Both the position numbers and the translations under genes were made by a program. This document shows positions 1 through 8,680 of a DNA stretch of 43,557 bases, piece after piece. The notes under the pieces are model-generated. The model saw only the letters and a list, made by a program, of their open reading frames with translations. It was not told the origin of the DNA and did no database searches. The DNA is taken from assembly GCA_039679385.1 (NCBI GenBank), contig JBDKVB010000096.1:1-43557 (forward strand). Direction: 5' to 3'. Numbering within the stretch: the first letter of the stretch is position 1; each line of letters opens with the position of its first letter. The DNA is from Armatimonadia bacterium. GTDB taxonomy: Bacteria; Armatimonadota; Zipacnadia; Zipacnadales; JABUFB01.

Positions 1-1115
1 ACACCATCGCCTTCGGCCGCACCGGGTTCATCGGCATGCAGCTCATGAAGCATCCGCACGGCGTGGTGCGTGAGTATCACCTGATGCAGGCCTTCGGTCG
101 CGCCTACACCGGACAGTTGGCGAACCGGATACGATACGAGGTCGGCGGCAAGATGGTCGATGCGGCGACGGCGGCCCGCTATGGAGAGCTGTCGCGCATC
201 AACGTCGAGTACGAGGGCGGTCAGCAGGTCTATGTGAACCTGTCCGACAAGCCCTGGCGCGTCGCCGGGGAGGAACTGCCGAGCAACGGCAGCTTCACCA
301 CCGGCCCGCGCGGGACGGCAGGCACCGTCCTGCGTGATGGTCAGGTCTGCGACCTGGCGCAGTATGACAAGGTGACCTATGCTGACGCTCGCTCGCAGCA
401 GTGGCTGCCGCCGGCAACTCAGCCGGCGATCGAGCCCTCCGTGGCCTCCTTCAAGGCCCTCGGTGGCAAGGAGTTCGAGCTGACCCTGAACTGGAAGGTC
501 GGCCGCGCCCTGGATCGCGACTACACGATCTTCTGGCACTTCATGGACGAGGGCATCGCCTTCCAGTCCGACCACGCCATCGACCGCAAGACGACCTCGT
601 GGAAGGTCGGCGAGACCATCACCGACGGTCCGCGACGGCTGGCGATCAAGGACGATGCCGCCGTCACCCGCTACGGCGTCTGGGTCGGCCTGTATGACAA
701 CCAGGGCCGGGTGCCCCTCGTGCGCGGTCTCACCAGCGTGCAGATTGGCACGCTCGTCGTCGAGCGCGACGGCGCCGTGGCCAAGTCGGTGCGCCTCGAA
801 CCCGTGGCGCCGCAGCAGATGCCCGGCAGCGATCCTGCCCCGTACCTGGTCGACGCCAACACCACCCATCGTGTGATCGACTTCGGCAAGGTCGCCACCA
901 ACGGCGCCGTGGTCTTGCAGCAGCAGACCAGGGGGATGGAGATCGTCCCCGTGCCCGCCGGTACGGTCATGACCGTGGGGCTGCAGGGCAAGGTCGCTTC
1001 GGTCAGCGCCTGGAACGCGAAGGGCGAGAAGCTCGCGGCACCGCAGCTCACCCGTTACGACAGCAAGACCTGGTTCGAGACTTCGGCCGACGCAGTGCGG
1101 TACCAAGTCCCGTAA
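1..1115 (+). CDS. C-terminal part of a large glycosidase-like protein (5' truncated)
   Basis: The frame is open from base 3, so the gene starts upstream of the window; the ATG at 36 is internal. The first visible residues (TIAFGRTGFIG, then GVVREYHLMQAFG) look like the end of a TIM-barrel catalytic domain. They are followed by a beta-rich segment with VEYEGGQQVYVNLSDKPW, a pattern common after the barrel in large glycosidase-like proteins of environmental bacteria. The remaining 250 or so residues look like beta-sandwich domains. The same order (AYGHICGFGG, GGVRDYYMLQQ, then VVYQNGTEVYVNGSP) occurs in the protein at 1820-5911, so the two appear to be distant paralogues. The catalytic residues, signal peptide and substrate cannot be seen here. 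Assignment to a numbered glycoside hydrolase family is not possible from this fragment. Confidence 0.7.
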   Translation, partial: TIAFGRTGFIGMQLMKHPHGVVREYHLMQAFGRAYTGQLANRIRYEVGGKMVDAATAARYGELSRINVEYEGGQQVYVNLSDKPWRVAGEELPSNGSFTTGPRGTAGTVLRDGQVCDLAQYDKVTYADARSQQWLPPATQPAIEPSVASFKALGGKEFELTLNWKVGRALDRDYTIFWHFMDEGIAFQSDHAIDRKTTSWKVGETITDGPRRLAIKDDAAVTRYGVWVGLYDNQGRVPLVRGLTSVQIGTLVVERDGAVAKSVRLEPVAPQQMPGSDPAPYLVDANTTHRVIDFGKVATNGAVVLQQQTRGMEIVPVPAGTVMTVGLQGKVASVSAWNAKGEKLAAPQLTRYDSKTWFETSADAVRYQVP

Positions 1116-1144
1116 GGGCGGCGTCGTTCTGAGGAGGAGCCAAG

Positions 1145-1759
1145 ATGCCTGCAATCGAGCCCGTGGCCTTCGCTGACGGCCGGGTGCGCTGTGCCTGGGT
1201 GCCTCCCGGTGATGCGCTCTATCTTGCCTACCACGATGAGGAGTGGGGAGTGCCGCTCCACGACGACCAGCGGCTCTTCGAGATGCTGGTGCTCGAGGGT
1301 GCGCAGGCCGGCCTGAGTTGGTCCACCATCCTGCGCAAGCGCGAGAACTACCGCGCCGCTTGTGATGGCTTTGATATCGAGACAGTGGCCGGCTACGGGC
1401 CGGATCGCATCGCCGAACTGCTGACCAACGCGGGGCTGATTCGCAACCGTCGCAAGATGGAGGCGATGGTGGTCAACGCCCGCGGAGTGATGGCGCTCCA
1501 GGAGGACTTCGGCAGCCTCTCGAAGGCGCTGTGGCAGTTCGTCGAGGGGCACGGGGTCGCCCCCGGAGAGCCAGTCAGGAACGCCTGGCGCAGTGTTGGC
1601 GAGATCCCGGCAACGAGTCCTGAGTCGGAGGCCATGAGCAAGTTCTTGCTCCAGCGCGGGTTCAAGTTCGTCGGCCCCACGATCTGCTATGCCTTCATGC
1701 AGGCCGTGGGGATGGTCAACGATCACACCGTAGATTGCTTCCGGTACAACCAGGTGTAG
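1145..1759 (+). CDS. tag: DNA-3-methyladenine glycosylase I
   Basis: This enzyme removes 3-methyladenine from alkylated DNA, the first step of base-excision repair in the cytoplasm. The 204-residue protein matches E. coli Tag along its whole length: RCAWVPPGD near the start, YHDEEWGVPLHDD, LFEMLVLEGAQAGLSW, then GFKFVGPTICYAFMQAVG and NDHTVDC. The catalytic-pocket glutamate corresponds to E51. The Tag zinc site (Cys, His, His, Cys) is retained as C16, H30, H194 and C198. The start is set by a strong GAGGAGG ribosome site about 7 bases before the ATG. The gene lies between two glycosidase-like genes on the same strand, 29 bases after the first and 60 before the second; this neighbourhood does not suggest a shared function. 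No sign of damage or transfer is seen. Confidence 0.97.
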   Translation: MPAIEPVAFADGRVRCAWVPPGDALYLAYHDEEWGVPLHDDQRLFEMLVLEGAQAGLSWSTILRKRENYRAACDGFDIETVAGYGPDRIAELLTNAGLIRNRRKMEAMVVNARGVMALQEDFGSLSKALWQFVEGHGVAPGEPVRNAWRSVGEIPATSPESEAMSKFLLQRGFKFVGPTICYAFMQAVGMVNDHTVDCFRYNQV

Positions 1760-1819
1760 CGGCTACCACGATAGGAGGGCCTGCTTTTCGCGGCCCATCT
1801 TCCTGCTTTGGAGGCTCCC

Positions 1820-4800
1820 ATGCACGCATCCTTCGTCGTCTCGCAGGCCCGGCAGTGTGTTCCGGTCTTGGTGCTGCTCGCCCTGGCCGTGCTCTACCCT
1901 TGCTTCTCAGGAGGCGCTCCCGCCATGGCCCAGACAGTGGTTGTCCATCCGGCTGAGAACCGCGACCCGGAGCAGAACCCGCCGGGAGTCATGCCCTACG
2001 AGATGGCAGAACGTCCCGAGGGCACACCCCTGGTGAGCTTCGACAACGTGACAGGATGGGAAGTCGTCGGCAGCAATGCCGAGGGCCGGCTCTACCAGTC
2101 GGCCGACCAGCACCTGTGGCAGCCGCACTCGGGCAAGCTCCTCTATGTGGGCAAGGGTTCGAACCCGGAGCTCTTCGTGCGGGCGCAGAAGCCGGTTCAG
2201 ATCCCCGACCCCTGGGATAGCCTCAACTGCTGGACCTACGGCAACAACTGGGGCTGGGCGCCGGACCCCAAGACGCCTGTGCTGTCCGTGGCGGCCGTTG
2301 TTCGCGACTCCGCCGGCTGGGAGTTCGAGATCCCGCTGGGCCGCATGGACTACCAGTACTGGTTTTTGATGAACGGGCGGCTACACGCGGAGGAACTGGC
2401 TCGGATCAAGCGCCCGGCCTACTTCCTCGGCCTGCGCTTCCGCAATGCCGGCAATCAGGACCCGCGCACGGTCTACCTGGGGCCCTGCTACTTCTTCAAG
2501 GAGAATCTGCAGCCGCTGAGCTTTGCGCCTGCTCCGGAGAAGCTGCCCTTCCCGACCCGGCCGGAGACCATCCTGCCCACCAACAAGGTGACGGGCTTCC
2601 GCAACGCGGTCCGGCAGGAGGGCAAGGACACGATCTTCGCCTACGCCGGACCTGACTGCAACCTCGAGTACCGCTACACGCCCACCGACGGGACCCTCGG
2701 CGACCTGGGGCTTGTGTACAAGGGCCGGACCGTCCGTCCCTGCGCCGGAGGTGGTGTGCAGTTGGTCGGTCCCGCCGGCATCCTCAAGGCCGACGACCCG
2801 GCGATCAAGCGCACTCTCCGCACGCTGACCCTGGAGAAGGACACCTTGCGGGCCGTCTGGCGGCTCGAAGCGGACAACCTCGCGACAGACGTCGAGTACC
2901 GCTTCCGCATCGCCCAGAAGTCGCTCATCGTGGAGACGACGGTTGCGGAGCCGGTTGCCGAGGCGCTGACCCTGGGACGCGTCGAAGGTGTCACCGATCA
3001 GAAGCTGGTACAGGTGCCCTACCTGACTTACGGCGGCGGCACCAATGACCCGCGTGTGCTCTACGCCCAGGGCCTGTTCTACTTCACCCAGTTTGACTGG
3101 TACGTCTCGGATGCCTCAGTGCTCTATGGTGGCGCTTCGCTGGGACCGGACTGGGCGGTGTGCAACGGTGGCGCTCGCTACAACCCGAAGACCGACGGTA
3201 CCCGCAACCCGGTGCATGAGCGCCTCTTCCTCACCGCCTCGCCGGACTTCGTCGAGGTGCTTCCGAACATCCCGAATCCGCCGTCACCGTGGAAGGAGGT
3301 TCAGGGCGAACGCGTCTGGCGAACCAAGCACGGTGGTGACATCGCTGCGGAGATCGCCGAGGCTACCCACCTGCGCAAGCTTGGCTGTGACAAGGTGACC
3401 GTTCGGTATCATGAGGATAGCTGGCGGGACGGCGGCGAGAGCTTCACCTTCCGCCTTAAGGCAGCTCCCGGTCGCGGCGGAGATGCAGCACTCAAGAACT
3501 TCGTGCAGTCCGTCCAGGCTCTCGGCTGGCGTGTGGGCCTGTACACGAACTACACGGACTATGCTCCCGTGAACTCGTACTGGAACGAGGACTGGGTCAC
3601 GCGCACCAGCAACGGGGACTGGCTCCGAGCCTGGATGCGCTGCTATGCGCCGAAGCCCCTGCGGGCTGTGGAGATGGAGGCCCTGCTGGCGCCGCAGATC
3701 CAGGCCAAGTTCGGCGAGAACCACAGCTACTGCGACGTCCACACCGCCGTCACGCCCTTCTCGCGGGTTGACTACGACGCCCGCGTGCCCGGCGCAGGGA
3801 CCTTCCGCCAGGTCTTCGAGTGCTTTGGCCGCCTGCTGTACAACGAGAAGTTGGCGCACAAGGGCCCGGCCTACTCGGAGGGCAACAACCACTGGTGGTA
3901 CGTCGGTCTCGTGGACGGCAACTACGCCCAGACGCAGGTGGCCTCCAATTCGCCCGAGCGCCTGCTGGTTGACTTCGACCTTCTCAAGATGCACCCGCTC
4001 TGCCTGGACTCCGGGCTCAACTACCGCGGCGGCCCCAGGGTCAGTCGTGACCAGCACCTCGCCTGCATCCTCGCCTACGGCCACATCTGCGGCTTCGGTG
4101 GTCCCGGTGGCTCCTCCGGCGGCGTGCGCGACTACTACATGCTCCAGCAGACCCAGAAGCGCTACGCCATGGAACCGGTCGCGAAGATCGAGTATGACAA
4201 CCAGGGCACGCTGGTGGAGATCTCGCAGGCGATCATCACCGACGCCTACAAGAGCGGTCGCGTGCATGTGGTCTACCAGAACGGCACCGAGGTCTACGTG
4301 AACGGCAGCCCGAGCCTGTGGTCCCTCAAGACCGCTGCGGGGCAACTGGAGTTGCCGGAGTGGGGCTATGTGGTCTTCCGTCCGGGGGAGAACCCCGCGA
4401 CCCGTGGCCTGGACCTGCTGACCGCCTCGACGCTGGTTCCCGTCGCCGGTCCCGAGGCAACCTACGGGCCACGCCAGCGAGTCGAGCAGTCGCTGGGCAC
4501 CGAGCAGTTCTACGCCGACAGTCGCGGTGGCTTCGTGAACCTGGGTGCGCTCGCGCTGGAGGGGACTGCCGCAGTGAAGCGCGATACGGGGGCCTGGTGG
4601 CTGATCCCCCAGGACACCTGCGCCGACGTGGCCTTCTCACCGGTCCTGCTTGGCGCGGAAAAGTCAGTCGGGGTCCGCGTGGAGGCCCTCAAGGAAGATG
4701 ACTCCGCCGGTCCGGCACCGACGCTGCGCTGGAGCCGGGGTCTGCTTCACGTGATTCCAGGTGCGGAGCAGGCCTTCCGGTACCGTCTGACCGCGACTGC

Positions 4801-5911
4801 CGAGTCACAACCGGCACAGGCCTCCTGCGATACGGTACTGGCCCCGATCGGCGCACAGGTCAGGGTTGCCGTCCCCGCCGGAGCTCGCCGCGATCAGGTC
4901 TTCTGGGAAGCGGACGGCCGCCGTCAGCCTGCCGCCGTGCAGTCGCGTGACGGTGGGCTGATCTGCGAGGTCCCGGCCAACCTGCAGCCCGGCAAGCACC
5001 TCTGGCTCGGACTGCCGACGGACAAGGACACTCTCTGGCTGGACTTCGTCGCCGCCGCTCCGCTGACCGTGACGCTGGATTCGCCCCTGCCGACAACGCT
5101 TCAGCCCGGCGGGCGTCTCGAGTGCACCGCGCATGTCTCCAGCCTGCTTGACGCCGAGGCGCAGGTCAGCACCTCGGCCTCGGTAGCCGGCGGAACCTGT
5201 GAGCCGCCGACCGGGGCAGTGCGCGTACCTGCCCGGGGGATCGTCTCCTGGCGGTTCGCGGTCGCACTCCCGGCAACTCCCGGTCGCAGCGACATCGTCT
5301 GCCAGGCTAGCAGCGGCACCTACAAGGGGAGCGGCGCTCTGGCAGTGAGCACCGAGTCCGTGTACCCGATCGTCGCCGACCTGCTGGACCCGAACCGGCC
5401 CTTCAACCGTGGTCGCTGCGTCCGTGGCGGTCAGGAGATAGAGGGCTTCGGCGTGGTCGAGGAGGGCAGCTTCGAGCCCATGGCCGGGACCTGCGGCGGC
5501 GTGACCCGCAACGGCTTTTTCTCGCATCCGCCCTATGCGAACGGGAAGGTCGGCTACAGCTTCGCCGTCTGGGATATCGCCTTGCCCGCGGGGCACACGA
5601 GTGCCTTCACCACCCAGATCGGCATGCGCGACGGCCTGCATACCACCGACGGCGTGACCTTCAAGGTGGTGGTCATCGACGCCGCCGGGAAGGCGACGGA
5701 GCTGTTCTCACGCCATCACGACGAGTTGCGCTGGGAGCCGGTGACGGTTGACCTGAAGGCCTTCGCGGGGCAGAAGATCCGCCTCAAGCTCATCGCGGAC
5801 TGCGGCCCTGCCAACAACACGACCGCCGACCACGCCTTCTGGGCGGAGCCGAAGGTGATCGTCAGGGACGAGGCTGCGCGGGAGACCATCGTCACCGCCG
5901 CCGCGAAGTAG
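1820..5911 (+). CDS. Large secreted glycosidase-like protein with C-terminal NPCBM-like domain
   Basis: The 1363-residue protein begins at the ATG at 1820, which has GGAGG (1810-1814) five bases upstream; the in-frame TTG at 1808 overlaps that site and is unlikely. A hydrophobic signal peptide ends near residue 37 (APAMAQ). After beta-sandwich-like regions, a TIM-barrel-like section runs from about residue 490 to 800. It contains VRYHEDSW, SYCDVHTA (D639) and AYSEGNNHWW (E687), an Asp/Glu pair placed like the nucleophile and acid/base of retaining glycosidases; GH101-like enzymes are the nearest type I recognise. The last 170 or so residues resemble an NPCBM carbohydrate-binding domain (GGVTRNGFFSHPP, VTVDLKAFAGQKIRLKL). 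It probably acts on an extracellular or periplasmic glycan, but the substrate is unknown. The upstream truncated gene has the same post-barrel domain pattern. Confidence 0.8.
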   Translation: MHASFVVSQARQCVPVLVLLALAVLYPCFSGGAPAMAQTVVVHPAENRDPEQNPPGVMPYEMAERPEGTPLVSFDNVTGWEVVGSNAEGRLYQSADQHLWQPHSGKLLYVGKGSNPELFVRAQKPVQIPDPWDSLNCWTYGNNWGWAPDPKTPVLSVAAVVRDSAGWEFEIPLGRMDYQYWFLMNGRLHAEELARIKRPAYFLGLRFRNAGNQDPRTVYLGPCYFFKENLQPLSFAPAPEKLPFPTRPETILPTNKVTGFRNAVRQEGKDTIFAYAGPDCNLEYRYTPTDGTLGDLGLVYKGRTVRPCAGGGVQLVGPAGILKADDPAIKRTLRTLTLEKDTLRAVWRLEADNLATDVEYRFRIAQKSLIVETTVAEPVAEALTLGRVEGVTDQKLVQVPYLTYGGGTNDPRVLYAQGLFYFTQFDWYVSDASVLYGGASLGPDWAVCNGGARYNPKTDGTRNPVHERLFLTASPDFVEVLPNIPNPPSPWKEVQGERVWRTKHGGDIAAEIAEATHLRKLGCDKVTVRYHEDSWRDGGESFTFRLKAAPGRGGDAALKNFVQSVQALGWRVGLYTNYTDYAPVNSYWNEDWVTRTSNGDWLRAWMRCYAPKPLRAVEMEALLAPQIQAKFGENHSYCDVHTAVTPFSRVDYDARVPGAGTFRQVFECFGRLLYNEKLAHKGPAYSEGNNHWWYVGLVDGNYAQTQVASNSPERLLVDFDLLKMHPLCLDSGLNYRGGPRVSRDQHLACILAYGHICGFGGPGGSSGGVRDYYMLQQTQKRYAMEPVAKIEYDNQGTLVEISQAIITDAYKSGRVHVVYQNGTEVYVNGSPSLWSLKTAAGQLELPEWGYVVFRPGENPATRGLDLLTASTLVPVAGPEATYGPRQRVEQSLGTEQFYADSRGGFVNLGALALEGTAAVKRDTGAWWLIPQDTCADVAFSPVLLGAEKSVGVRVEALKEDDSAGPAPTLRWSRGLLHVIPGAEQAFRYRLTATAESQPAQASCDTVLAPIGAQVRVAVPAGARRDQVFWEADGRRQPAAVQSRDGGLICEVPANLQPGKHLWLGLPTDKDTLWLDFVAAAPLTVTLDSPLPTTLQPGGRLECTAHVSSLLDAEAQVSTSASVAGGTCEPPTGAVRVPARGIVSWRFAVALPATPGRSDIVCQASSGTYKGSGALAVSTESVYPIVADLLDPNRPFNRGRCVRGGQEIEGFGVVEEGSFEPMAGTCGGVTRNGFFSHPPYANGKVGYSFAVWDIALPAGHTSAFTTQIGMRDGLHTTDGVTFKVVVIDAAGKATELFSRHHDELRWEPVTVDLKAFAGQKIRLKLIADCGPANNTTADHAFWAEPKVIVRDEAARETIVTAAAK

Positions 5912-5969
5912 GCCTCGGCGAAGGCGACCCGTGGTCAGGGCTCGTCATGTAGGGGCGAGCTGCCACCGC

Positions 5970-7907
5970 CTAGCCGCTGCGTCCAGCCAGTATGCTTACG
6001 GTTTTCTGGCGAAGGGATTGAGCGATCCGCGACCAAGCCTGGTCGCGCCTATTCCAGTGCCTGCTGCTGACAGGATGTCCATCAGTGGGCAAGGCTTGGA
6101 GTGCGCCAAAGGGAAGGTCCTGCCAGACGCAGTCTCGGATGATCACGGGCACAACCGTTGCCTCGCCTGCCTGGTGACGCTCCAGTGCTCTTTGTGCTTC
6201 GACCTTGTAGCAGTAGTCGGAGCCGATGAAGTCGGCGCTGACCAAGAGCAAGACTAACTCAGCCGTCTCGAGGTGCTCACTGATCTCGCTGCGCCATTCG
6301 TCACCAGGCCCCATTCTGTCATCGTACCAGAGCTCTACCAGCTTGCTGCGTCGGAGCGGGCTCAGCTGTGCCAACAACTCGTCGAGCAGCCGTCTGTCCT
6401 TGTGCGAATAGGATATGAACACTTGGACCGGCCGAGAGGGCGGCGCGCATGGCGCGGGACTCCGCATCGTTGTCAGGTAGTCGCGGTCCTCAATCACCTT
6501 GAGTATCGTCGACCTCGTCGACGGGCGAAGCCGGTCGTCAGCAACCTCACGCATTCGACGCAGCCCATCTACCACCTGTCGGCCGTGGCGCTTGGTCAAC
6601 TCCCAGAGCTTCTGTACGGTCTCCCTCTCGTCCGCCTCTGGGAGCCAATCCACAACCATCGCCAGTTCCGACACCATCCTTGTGTAGAACTCCTCCTGGC
6701 TGTAGCTCTCAAAGTCCGAGGCCTGTTGGAGGTAGTCGATCACAGCCCCCTTGACCCTGCCATCGGGAACGTCTTGCTTGACGAAGTCAACTGCGTAGAA
6801 CCCTGCGTCGTCACAGTCCTCCAACCCGGCAGCGTATTCGGAAAACCTCCGGTCGATGCATTGTGAACACCCCCCACAGTGGGTGCTCTGGCCCCCAGTC
6901 TTCCTCGTCTTGCTGCAGGAGACTGAGCTGGACAGCAGATCAGACTGCCCACGTTCGCGCAGCAACGCCATGGTGTCGGTCTTGGTCCTCCAGAGGAACG
7001 GCGTCTCGATGCTAAACGGGGCTCCACTGACCTCCGAGAACAGCTCCGCCAGCAGCGCGATGGTTCGTGGGTGCGTTGTCCTACTTGCCCGTGCGTTCAT
7101 GAGGTCTTGCCGTCTCGCGAAGTTCAGCGATGTGATTCCATTCTCGTACACGTGAATGCGGTTGGTTCCGACGGAACTGGCGCACGCGAATGCGATGGTC
7201 GCGTAGAGCAAGAAGCGGCTGCGCTGCGTCTCCTCGTGCTGGCTTGAGCCTATCAGACCGCACTTGAAGGGCACCGGCGTCACTCTGTTGGGGAACCTCT
7301 CGTCCAGCGCCCTAATCAGTCCATCCTGTGTCCTCGCGATGGAGCTCTGCGACCTGTGACTGACCAGCATGACCGGGCCACCGGTGGAGGAGAGCTGCTC
7401 GACGGCTCCCGCCAATGAGTCCACACCACCCGAGAGCAGAGTCACCTCGCTTCCTGTCCTGCAAACACACCCCGGACGGTCAAAGAGGTTCTCTGGGACG
7501 TCGTTGGTGCTTCTCTCGAACCGCAGCTCCACACGAGCTTCACCTGACAGGAACAGGAGCAAGTCGCTGAGCTGTTGCCCGGCCTCTGACGTGGACCAGA
7601 AGTCGAAGTCACGAACACGGAACCAGAACTCCAGATTCCTGCCCCACGAGTGGTACTCGACAGCGTCCCTGTGGCCTCTCGGGATCAGGCGGTCCGCGCA
7701 GTAGATGTAGGACGCTATCTCGATGAGGTCTTTGGCCCTAGCCGACAGGTGATAGACGCTGTTGATGAACCCGGGAAGGCCAATCCGCACATTAGGAACT
7801 ACTGCCTGCCCGCGTCGCCACTCGAGCCGGTGAATCGCTGCATCGCCGTGGCCCCCTGCTCCGGGGTTCGCTCCACCGCACAGGATCACGTGAGGGTGCC
7901 GGGTCAT
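5970..7907 (-). CDS. QueC-like PP-loop enzyme fused to a TIR domain; candidate immune protein
   Basis: The 645-residue protein has two recognisable halves. Residues 1-470 are a QueC-like (7-cyano-7-deazaguanine synthase superfamily) module. It has an N-terminal extension of the kind found in the Qat/CBASS-associated branch (VILCGG at 7-12, IYCADRLIPR at 68-77), the PP-loop LLSGGVDSLAG (157-167), and a zinc knuckle C331, C344, C347, C350 within STHCGGCSQCIDRRFS. Residues 494-635 are a TIR domain (VFISYSHKD, ELWYDDRMGPGDEW), with E570 in SDYCYKVEAQRA at the position of the NADase glutamate. Housekeeping QueC is about 220-240 residues and has no TIR. The ATG overlaps the stop of the upstream gene as ATGA, so translation is coupled. 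GC is visibly lower than in neighbours (7081-7140 is 33/60 G+C, against 41/60 at 3661-3720). Seen: both domains and motifs. Inferred: nucleobase or ATP-dependent modification coupled to NAD+ depletion in antiphage defence. Confidence 0.88.
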   Translation of the reverse strand: MTRHPHVILCGGANPGAGGHGDAAIHRLEWRRGQAVVPNVRIGLPGFINSVYHLSARAKDLIEIASYIYCADRLIPRGHRDAVEYHSWGRNLEFWFRVRDFDFWSTSEAGQQLSDLLLFLSGEARVELRFERSTNDVPENLFDRPGCVCRTGSEVTLLSGGVDSLAGAVEQLSSTGGPVMLVSHRSQSSIARTQDGLIRALDERFPNRVTPVPFKCGLIGSSQHEETQRSRFLLYATIAFACASSVGTNRIHVYENGITSLNFARRQDLMNARASRTTHPRTIALLAELFSEVSGAPFSIETPFLWRTKTDTMALLRERGQSDLLSSSVSCSKTRKTGGQSTHCGGCSQCIDRRFSEYAAGLEDCDDAGFYAVDFVKQDVPDGRVKGAVIDYLQQASDFESYSQEEFYTRMVSELAMVVDWLPEADERETVQKLWELTKRHGRQVVDGLRRMREVADDRLRPSTRSTILKVIEDRDYLTTMRSPAPCAPPSRPVQVFISYSHKDRRLLDELLAQLSPLRRSKLVELWYDDRMGPGDEWRSEISEHLETAELVLLLVSADFIGSDYCYKVEAQRALERHQAGEATVVPVIIRDCVWQDLPFGALQALPTDGHPVSSRHWNRRDQAWSRIAQSLRQKTVSILAGRSG

Positions 7908-8680
7908 GCCCTTGACCCCTCCCTCGTCATCTCATCTCGCAGCTTCGTCAGCGCGTAGTTGAAAACCCCCCGAATGCTGGACTTGGGCGGCATGCCCTTC
8001 TGTGCGTGCTTGTTGAACCATCCCGCAGCGAGAGACTGTGTGATCTTCGAAGTCTCGAGCGCGTGCTGAGACACGTCGGCCAGGTAACTCTGAAGGTCGG
8101 CTCGTACCTGGTCGCTGTGCGAGAGCGAGGGGCCAACGGCGGACAGCTCACGCTCCAGGAAATACCTCAGATAGCGCTCTACAATCTTGGAGAAGAACAA
8201 GCGCGAGAGTTCGCAGAAGCCTCGACCGCTCTGCAGCGCGTCCCAGGTGCTGTCCGCGCAGCCGAAGCCTTCGAACAGGCTGACGTCCTGAACGCGATGC
8301 GTCTGGTACCACAAGGCCAACGCATCGGCTCCCGCGGCCGCTGACAGCTCGCGGTACTCGGGAGACGAGTCGATCGATGCGAGGCGAGAACGCAGGACTC
8401 GCACGAGGCGCAAGGGCGTCAGTGGCCCGCCGTCGTCCAGTCCCGGCATACCGCTGAGGCCACCCGTTCTCGCCCGCACGGACAACTCAACGAGGAAACT
8501 GAAGGCTTCAAGCGGTGCAGGGTCATCCTGGAACCACCTAAGCCTACTGCGTGTCGCTCGTAGGGTCTCGCCAGCGATGGTGCCGACGTCGTACTCGCCG
8601 CCCGTCAGCGACCCTACATCGGCCACGATGCTGCGCCATCGCTTGCTCTTTGGGAGTACACCGATCCGCTCGTGACCCAT
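7904..8680 (-). CDS. Unrecognised partner protein of the QueC-TIR fusion
   Basis: This 258-residue, mostly alpha-helical protein has no signal peptide, membrane segment or catalytic motif I can name. Its N-terminus is Met-Gly (MGHERIGVLPKSKRW), so Met removal would expose Gly; QatB proteins, the partners of QueC-like QatC, also tend to begin Met-Gly as I recall them. A conserved-looking stretch lies at 151-180 (SGRGFCELSRLFFS, then ERYLRYFLERE), followed near the C-terminus by a polar region with GWFNKHAQKGMPP. The start has GAGGGGTGA about 5 bases upstream. The stop overlaps the next start as ATGA, which makes this the first gene of a two-gene operon. Both genes share lower GC than the surroundings. 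It could be the sensor, or the substrate that the QueC-like enzyme modifies. This role is inferred from position and from the analogy with Qat, not from sequence identity. Confidence 0.8.
   Translation of the reverse strand: MGHERIGVLPKSKRWRSIVADVGSLTGGEYDVGTIAGETLRATRSRLRWFQDDPAPLEAFSFLVELSVRARTGGLSGMPGLDDGGPLTPLRLVRVLRSRLASIDSSPEYRELSAAAGADALALWYQTHRVQDVSLFEGFGCADSTWDALQSGRGFCELSRLFFSKIVERYLRYFLERELSAVGPSLSHSDQVRADLQSYLADVSQHALETSKITQSLAAGWFNKHAQKGMPPKSSIRGVFNYALTKLRDEMTREGSRA

Noticed and set aside
5970-7907. Housekeeping queC for queuosine synthesis
   Set aside because: The protein is nearly three times the normal length, has the N-terminal extension of the Qat/CBASS-associated branch and a TIR domain, and is not near queD, queE or folE genes.
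5970-8680. A standard Qat or type IV CBASS operon
   Set aside because: No QatA ATPase, TatD-like nuclease, CD-NTase or transmembrane effector lies on either side; the neighbours are a glycosidase-like gene and a broken permease.
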